A stretch of 64,000 nt of DNA from Undaria pinnatifida (Eukaryota; Sar; Phaeophyceae; Laminariales; Alariaceae). Position numbers and translations under genes: made by a program. The stretch lies in assembly GCA_012845835.1 (NCBI GenBank), contig JABAKD010000011.1, positions 8,928,381 through 8,992,380 on the forward strand, in the 5' to 3' direction. Below, in pieces: positions 56,921 through 64,000 of this stretch; within the stretch, counting starts at the first letter, position 1, and every line of letters starts with the position of its first letter. The notes under the pieces were generated by a model. The model had not been told where the DNA came from, searched no databases, and saw nothing but the letters and a program-made list of their open reading frames with translations.

Positions 56921-59500
56921 TTACCGAAGAGTGGCCGACCTAGTCACCCTCATTGATGGGTCAGACACGTTCATCTCAGCTTTGTTTGCCCTGGTGGACA
57001 CGCTCGTCTCAGCCTTGTTCGCCCTTGTGAACACGCTCGCCCCAGCCTTGTTTGCCCTTGTGGACACGCTCGTCTCAGCCTTGTTCGCCCTTGTGGAGTA
57101 CTTGGACATCGTCGCATCTTTCTCCATCCCCAGCGCTGCCCGAGACGCCCGTGAAGCCGAGCGAAGCACCCGCTGTGACTGCGGGAGGACCGTTTTCTTT
57201 CGCGTTGAGGTGGTGGTGCTGCGGGTCTTCTTGGGGCTCTGGCTGGTACCGACGCTGTCCACGCTTACCCTCTTGGTAGCGCTATGTACAGGTTGTGCAT
57301 TGGGACAAGCAGGGTAGAAAAATATTTAGTGACTTTGGCCCCAGAAGCGAACACGCACAACTGCAGTTCAAGGGACATGTGTAGTCTCGTGATCCCCGCC
57401 ATCCTTCAAGGAAACGACTCAAAAGTCTATAAAGGCCACCATAAACTCGTTTTACGCGGTGAAAGCTTCCATGACGTTCTTCGCCCATTCAAGTGGTGAG
57501 CGTTTTGACTGCCACAGCCGCTACCACGGTATCAAGATCGCGCTGTTCGAAGTGTATCCGTCCGTCCGTCCACCCTAAATATCCTCAAAAACACGGACCT
57601 GCCAGGTGTATACTAACCGAATTGCTTCGTACCTTGTTTTAGTTTCCGACGCATATCCCGCGCCAACCGCCACCGTCCCCTTGACCTTGTGACCGTCGCT
57701 TGATACTGCCACCGGTGGAGCCACTGCAGGCTTGTTCGTGTCGCGACCGCCGATGGAATCGCTCTCTCTTCCTCCTCCTCCCTTGTTCGTGTCGCGACCG
57801 CCGATGGAACCGCCCCTTCCTCCTCCTTCTCCTCCCTCTCCTCCTCCTCCGCCACCTCGTCCTACTCGTCCAACGCCAGTGAACCCACCCCCAATGTATT
57901 CTCCCCCCAGCCCTCCTTCTCCTCCGCCTCCTCCTCCCGCTACTCCCTCTGTGGCCTTCTTCAAGCCGACGACGTTGACGGCAGGAGAACGGCGACCGGC
58001 CGCCACATTTGGGGAATTCTCTGCAAGCGGCGACCTAGCCGGAGAATCGCCAAAGCGCATGAGGGCCTTCACGGCGGAGCGTGGCGTCCGCGGCTGCGGC
58101 GGCGGCATGCTGCTGTCACAGAAGACAGTGAACGGCAGTCCGGCAGGCATTGAGGTCCTCCGCTGAGACCGCTCACTCGTCGGCATGGAAGAGCGTCGTC
58201 CGACCGACCATAAGCGCGCGCTAGCCTTGGGTGCCACGCCGGCGGTGGCGGTGGCGGGGGGGGTAGTGATGACGGGGGAACCAAGCCCTTTGGCGCTCAG
58301 CCTATCATCTTCAACACCGTGGGTGTCTGCGGGCATCCCGACAGCCGCCGGGCGAGGAGCACCAAGCACCTCGGTAGCCACGCCACCGTCCGGAACAACG
58401 CTGGCGATGGTGTGCATCGCGCCAGCCGCCAGGGGAGAAGCGTCAGACATGACAACCGCAGCCGGGGCAGAGGAAGCGGCAGCCACGGCAGTAAGGGGGT
58501 CGGAAATCTCCATTCCCTGATCGGCACTCTCCGTCGTTGGATGTTCGTCGCTCAGAGCCGCGATGACGGCATCAAATGTCGAAGGGAAGGTCGAAGTAGT
58601 GGCTGGAACGGGGGCAGCGGTGGTCGGGGCAAAGACAGGTGCAGAAGTCGGGATCGGAGTTCTTGGTGCCATGGTCTGGCTGTTGCCGGAAAAGTACGCT
58701 GCCAGAAAGGCTGACTGGGCAGCGGCAGCGACAGCGGCGGCCACGTCACGGTTTCCCGTGCTAGCGCAAGCACCCTCGAAGGCGGCCGTGTGAGCGACAG
58801 CTAGATGAGCCGACAACGGCGTGGCCGGTCGGCTAGAAACCGGGCTAGTTGTCGCTGCTCCTACTGCAGGTTGCGCTGATGGCAGCAGCTGCGGCTGTGG
58901 GTTCGCCTGCAGATTCGGCTGTAGCTGTGGCTGCAGTTGCTGCAGTGGTTGCGCCTCGACCAGCAGCCGCGGCTGCGACGGCTGTTGCGACTCATCCTGT
59001 GGTTGCGCCTGCAGCTGAGGCTCCTGCTTAGACTGCGACCGCGGCAGCTTCTGCGGCTCCGGCTGGGACTGCGGCTGCGGCTGCGGCTGTGGCTGTGACT
59101 GCGGCTGCAGTGGCTGGGGCTGAAGCTGGACCTGGAGTGGCTGCGGCGCCAATGGTGACTGCAGCAGCTTGACGGCGCTAGCCGGTCCGAACAGTCCCCG
59201 CAAAGGCGAGGATGACATCCCAATGCCGAGATCTGTCGTGTCGCCGATGTCGCCTGGCGCCGACGACAAAGAAAATAGCGAAAGCCGGGATGTCGGCGTG
59301 CGCACAGGCTGTCCTCCTCCGGCTTCGGGGGTGTCGCAAGGGATTTCCGCATCTCCCCCGGACATGCAAAGCATTCCCGACCTCAACAATGATGGGGTTT
59401 CCGCCAGAGGCATCTGCAACATGTTTAGCTCCTCTGCGAGCTGGTCACGGCTGGCGGTTAGCTCGGCTACTTCCAGCTTGTGGGTTGTGATGACCGAGCT
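56921..59500 (-). CDS. Spliced low-complexity protein, founder-like member of the tandem family (partial, at least 742 aa)
   Basis: Two minus-strand exons: 59500-57633 and 57281-56921. The donor is ACAAG before GTACGA. The acceptor is a pyrimidine-rich tract ending ACATAG. The phases fit: codon AG plus C. The first exon opens after a TAG that may be an acceptor, and earlier exons are unknown. In order: a charged helix (HKLEVAELTASRDQLAEELN), TPTSRLSLFSLSSAP, GMSSSPLRGLFGPASAV, a Gln/Pro-rich tract, an Ala-rich tract, LPFTVFCDSS, a run of SP/TP sites (RTPRS, SPARSPLAENSP), a Gly/Glu tract and charged repeats. Exon 2 has KKTRSTTTSTRKK and four 11-residue repeats of STRANKAETSV type. Basic clusters and SP/TP sites suggest a nuclear phosphoprotein, which is an inference. 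Units at 34-47.5 kb are decayed relatives. Confidence 0.5.
56960..57107 (-). repeat. 33-bp coding tandem repeat, four units
   Basis: Encodes RANKAETSVST-type 11-mers on the minus strand. The opposite strand is also open (ALFALVDTLVS). It lies in exon 2 of the gene above. Confidence 0.9.
57282..57632 (-). other. Intron of the 56.9-59.5 kb gene (inferred)
   Basis: 351 bp, starting GTACGAAGC and ending ACATAG on the minus strand, with a TTTTTCTACCCTGCTTGTCC pyrimidine tract before the acceptor. Confidence 0.5.
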
Positions 59501-59570
59501 CTATATCATGTGCGCAGACGAAACGACGAGAGCGGAGCGTGCGTGCGTGTGGAGAATGGTTTGATCGACA

Positions 59571-59724
<154 letters not shown>

Positions 59725-61275
59725 CCCGGGTATCAACAACGCGGAGAAAGGTTGGTAACGTACAGGATGCGCTTTTACCTTGTGGTAACGAACGAGATGA
59801 GTTATTATTTTTATTTACCGGCCGTACACAACTGCTGAACTGATAGAGGTGCCATGGCAGATTCGACGGCCGCGCTTTCGTTCATACCGTAGATATTAAA
59901 TAGGCAGGATGAGCAGTCGCCGCCTGTTGCTAAGGTTGTTTTGCTAACGGGATTTGACACAATAATAGGGGTAAACTAGAAAATTGACCCTACTGGCATT
60001 GACGCTACTACAATTAATACAATTCCTACTACTAATACTACTGTTGCCAGAGTCTACAGTAGTACCATTACCGCTACTGCAATGTTGCTGGTGTTACTAT
60101 TAATACATGTACAGGCAGGTTCACGCAGAAAAAAACAAATTCTCTCCCCGGCGAATGCCGCTCGCAATATCCAGTCAAAGGGTGAATATTTAGTATCATA
60201 CTGACCCCCACGACCAATGGAAGAGGGTGGCATGGCCAGCATTATTTTTTACGGGGCCTGGGGCTGTCTCTAGGGGCAATACTCGTATCGACCAATGACA
60301 GGCCTTCATATTCTTCAATGAGATTCAGCTTTTTCTAAGCGGAGGCAAGAACAAAAATTGTGCCGCATTTTGCACGAAGCGGTTGGAGGTACTCCAAGGC
60401 GTGTACTCTGTAGAAATTTTCGAGCAAAAAATCGAAGATCTGGCCTGCCCGTGTTCAACATCATGCAGAATCTGGCGAAAAAACTAGATCCTGAACTAAA
60501 ACCAAGTAATTTGAAGGAAATAACGTTTCGTAATCATTTTTACGCACAAAAGTTCAAATGTCCACGCCGTTTTTGAGAGATAGACCCTGAAATTTTGAAC
60601 ACGAGTTTTACATGCCCATCCCGAGGCCTGACCTCCGGTTTTTGTGTTTGTTTTTCGTCGCCGAAAAAAAATGGTCCAAGGGGTGGGCCGTATATTCCAA
60701 AAGTTTCAACTGGCGAAAAATCAGACAAGAAAAAAAAAACGACAGGTGATGTCTTCGTAATGGTACATAGCAGACATGGAAAAAAATTACGGTCTGAATC
60801 GAAAAAATGGCGTGGACATTAGCCGGGGAATAAATTCGGGGGGTTTTACGTGATCCAGCCTGTATATATATATTGCTGCAATGTTACTTCTGTTCTGCCA
60901 GCAGAGCTGTCATATACTAGTAAATATGTTTAACTGTAGTCATGAAAGTGGACCCGCGATGAAACATGGACGTCTAGATAACTATTATTCTCCCCGCCCT
61001 TGCAAACAAGACAGCGGCCGCACATACAACACATACATACATGCTACATATCCCATGCATGTCATGTGGCATGTACAGCCCATCCAGTTGATACCAGTAC
61101 ACTGTTACCTGCTTTTTGAGGACACCTGCAACAAACACCTCGCACCAAAACAACCCGGAACGTGTGATCATCAACAAGGACCAGCACCGCAAACGAAACG
61201 TGGCAGTCAAACCAACATGGATCAGCACCGCAAATAAATCGCGGCATTAAAAACGGCGTGAATCGATACCTCATG
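59725..61275. other. No supported gene
   Basis: Unique-looking sequence. It could hold the first exon of the minus-strand gene, but no start with a convincing donor was found. A degenerate CTACTA stretch lies at 60002-60090. Confidence 0.4.
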
Positions 61276-62352
61276 GCACCGCACCGCACCGCACCGCACC
61301 GCACCGCACCGCCCCGCGCTGCACCGCATCGCACCGCACCGCACCGCACCGCACCGCACCGCACCGCACCGCACCGCACCGCACCGCACCGCACCGCACC
61401 GCACCGCACCGCACCGCACCGCACCGCACCGCACCGCACCGCACCGCACCGCACCGCACCGCACCGCACCGCACCGCACCGCACCGCACCGCACACCACC
61501 GCACCGCACCGCACCGCACCGCACACCACCGCACCGCACCGCACCGCACCGCACCGCACCGCACCGCACCGCACCGCACCGCACCGCACCGCACCCCACC
61601 ACACCGCACCGCACCGCACCGCACCGCACCGCACCGCACCGCACCGCACCCCACCGCACCGCACCGCACCGCACCGCACCGCACCGCACCGCACCGCACC
61701 GCACCGCACCGCACCGCACCGCACCGCACCGCACCGCACCGCACCGCACCGCACCGCACCGCACCGCACCGCACCGCACCGCACCGCACCGCACCGCACC
61801 GCACCGCACCGCACCGCACCGCACCGCACCGCACCGCACCGCACCGCACCGCACCGCACCGCACCGCACCGCACCGCACCGCACCGCACCGCACCGCACC
61901 GCACCGCACCGCACCGCACCGCACCGCACCGCACCGCACCGCACCGCACCGCACCGCACCGCACCGCACCGCACACCACCGCACCGCACCGCACACCACC
62001 GCACCGCACCGCACACGCACCGCACCGCACCGCACCGCACCGCACCGCACCGCACCGCACCGCACCGCACCGCACCGCACCGCACCGCACCGCACCGCAC
62101 CGCACCGCACCGCACCGCACCGCACCGCACCGCACCGCACCGCACCGCACCGCACCGCACCGCACCGCACCGCACCGCACCGCACCGCACCGCACCGCAC
62201 CGCACCGCACCGCACCGCACCGCACCGCACCGCACCGCACCGCACCGCACCGCACCGCACCGCACCGCACCGCACCGCACCGCACCGCACCGCACCGCAC
62301 CGCACCGCACCACACCGCGCCGCACCGCACCGCACCGCACCACATCGCACCG
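61276..62352. repeat. (CACCG)n microsatellite, about 215 units
   Basis: 1.08 kb of pentanucleotide. Variants (CACACCACCG, CACCCCACC, CACACGCACCG) recur along its length, and one deletion near 62015 shifts the phase. Because five is not a multiple of three, all frames on both strands stay open (Ala-Pro-His-Arg-Thr or Arg-Cys-Gly-Ala-Val cycles). These are not proteins. Confidence 0.97.
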
Positions 62353-62481
62353 TATCGCATGCTTCGAAAACAAACGACACCCTGCAACGCGCAGCGCCGC
62401 GCGGTTCTCGGCAAAATACGCACCTCGCCTCATTGTAAGGTTAAAAAAATAAAGCACACCCACCACGGTGCGGTTGGATAA

Positions 62482-62730
62482 GACGCGTGCCAGGACAGAG
62501 GTGCACCGCTTTTTTCTGAGGTTCCTCAATTTTGGAGCTTAAAACCGCCCCCAAAAAATTGACTTCGAGACAACTCAAAACTGCTACCGGTTGAACAATC
62601 CCATGGGCTAGGTACACAACGAAAATCGTGCAAAACAAAATGGCCTAGGCGTGACGATTTTGAGTTAAGGAGCCCCGTCATTCAGGAATCATTCAGACGA
62701 AAAGTGCTACCGCTGTTGTAGCACGCGTCA
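62482..62730 (+). mobile_element. Family A element, copy A8
   Basis: The ends are AGACGCGTGCCAGGACAGAG and GCTGTTGTAGCACGCGTC. The interior is CTTTTTTCTGAGGTTCC, CAATCCCATGGGCTAGGTAC, GACGATTTTGAGTTAAGGAG, CCCCGTCATTCAGGAATC. Colinear with A4 over its full length. Confidence 0.8.
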
Positions 62731-62922
62731 ATATCTCACCGTGAAAACAGCTGGCCCTTTCAAAACGCGCATCTTGACCATAACATTATTGGATCAGTGT
62801 TGTCAACAAAGCTGGCTCTTGGAGGGCGCTACAAATCGTGTTTCTTTGTAGGTTTCGGTGTCCTCAAGACGATTGGGGCGCTCTCGCAAAGAGGGCCTGC
62901 ATGACCCGCGTATTCTCCTTAC

Positions 62923-63039
62923 CTCCCACTCTGCACGCCTCTTTCGTTCATCCTCGGCTCGGTGTGCGATCTCGTTCCTCATCGTACGGCTCATCGTCTC
63001 CGCCATCTCGTCGAAGTGCTCCATGAACTTGCATCGCGC
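62923..63039 (-). CDS. Candidate internal exon, charged helical, unknown product
   Basis: On the minus strand a 117-bp segment sits between an acceptor (GACGGGGCAG) and a textbook donor (GAG before GTAAGG). It reads ARCKFMEHFDEMAETMSRTM, then RNEIAHRAEDERKRRAEWE, rich in Glu, Arg and Met and probably helical. No partner exon could be identified between the two A elements that flank it. It could be part of a real gene or a relic. Confidence 0.35.
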
Positions 63040-63209
63040 CTGCCCCGTCGAAACAGAGGTTCCCAACGCGTGAGTACAACAGCATTCGCCACATGGTACT
63101 CGGCAGTACGCTAGAGGTGCGTCCCATGTCTGTGCGCGGCTACTCATTTTATGAGCTTTCGAACTCACCCAAAAAACGATTTTTTTTTGTTCAGCAAGGA
63201 CACGCTGCA

Positions 63210-63560
63210 TGCTACGGTACAAAGTGCATCATCTTTGTTCTCATGTGTCTCACTTGAGGAGCGCTGTTCTAATACAATAGTAATAGTACCTCACCCAAAA
63301 AAAGAATTGGGAATAACTAAAAGTGCCACCCGATGAGCAACCCCATGGCCTAGACATACAACGAAAATATTGGTGAAATAAACTCGATTTTCGTCGATTC
63401 CTCGTGTACGCCTTTACAGCTGGAAACCCGTGTTTGGGACAAAATTACTCGGAATTACTATAGGGAGGGGTTTTAGGGCTTTAAAGGGGGTAAGGAGCCC
63501 CGGTCATTGAGAAAATTCCCGCCTAAAATTGCTACCTCTATCATATAGCACGCGTTGAGG
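63210..63560 (+). mobile_element. Family A element, degenerate copy A9
   Basis: GCATGCTACGGTACAAAGTG at the left, then CAACCCCATGGCCTAGACAT, TTCGTCGATTCC, TAAGGAGCCCCGGTCATTGA and CTACCTCTATCATATAGCAC plus GCG at the right. A block starting at 63447 also resembles 12508-12552, so a foreign insert may be present. Confidence 0.6.
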
Positions 63561-64000
63561 TGCAACGCGATTAACAATGACATAACGTAAATATTGCGAA
63601 GCACCAACAGCTACTAGCTAGATCCTCGCTTGAGGAGCTCCGTGAGTCGATTGAACGTATCTTTGCCCAAAAGAACGATGTAGCCTATCGTCAGAACGCT
63701 TCATTCCCATATAGACTATACCGTATACAAAATATACCGCATGTATACCAGACACATGCATGCTCACGATATAGGTCATCGACGTAGCCCTGCCATGCCT
63801 TGCAAGTACAAACTATTATTCCCTATGCTCGCATCATATGTATGATCGGAAAGAATCAGACTGGAAAGGTTGTGGGCGGCACATCATCAATCAATCGTCA
63901 GGGATACAGAAGGGGTCGAATCTCTGTTCCTCCAAGTTGGAAATTGAATGCCTTGTTTGTATCTTGATAAAATCGAAAGTCTGAAGTAATCAAATGTCAC
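63561..64000. other. Nothing recognised
   Basis: Unique-looking sequence to the window end. Confidence 0.4.

Noticed and set aside
61062-62529. Proteins of 370-450 residues on both strands
   Set aside because: Every frame through (CACCG)n is open; there is no non-repeat domain at either end.

Overview
The window looks like gene-poor, repeat-rich nuclear DNA from a eukaryote. Supporting signs are phase-consistent GT-AG intron candidates, long low-complexity coding tracts (Gln/Pro, Ala, Gly), many microsatellites, short non-autonomous inverted-repeat elements, and two TTAGGG-type (CCCTAA) stretches inside a larger array. The style fits a macroalga or other stramenopile such as a brown alga. 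That is a guess from style, because no conserved marker gene is present. There are no rRNA genes, no convincing tRNA, no CRISPR array and no bacterial operon structure.

Layout. 0-13 kb: dispersed elements (families A, C and E below), minisatellites and a 505-bp GTA microsatellite, with no supported gene. 13.2-16.2 kb: a B element, a D element and the cleanest single-exon gene (15042-16151), a multi-pass membrane protein of unknown function. 16.6-21.1 kb: an A element, a degenerate ~250-bp tandem repeat interrupted by a B element, then a ~966-bp hAT-like element with GGCCCG-rich sequence. 23-32.4 kb: nested A, C, D, E and F elements and a 1.35-kb GGAAGCTTCC-type array carrying the telomere-like stretches. 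34.1-47.5 kb: a tandem series of about four decayed units of roughly 3.4 kb, all reading on the minus strand and relatives of the better preserved gene at 56.9-59.5 kb. 47.8-49.5 kb: a candidate minus-strand spliced gene. 49.7-56.9 kb: hexa- and trinucleotide arrays, a second F element and a small hAT-like element. 59.6-63.6 kb: TTGA and CACCG microsatellites, two A elements and one candidate exon.

Element families named here: A (~250 bp, ends ACGCGTGCTACGATAG), B (240-280 bp, 5-bp target duplications), C (~280 bp, ends near GCTACGGTAGGGGG with inner GTCACTCGCGCGAGTGAC palindromes), D (~110 bp), E (~270 bp, central 24-bp palindrome), F (~108 bp, ends ATTACGGGGGACC). A, B, C and D share the core CTACGRTAG near their ends, and C is found inside A at three separate places. 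No transposase gene is visible, so all appear to be mobilised in trans. The most notable results are this set of related small elements and the decayed tandem gene family with fold-back arms.
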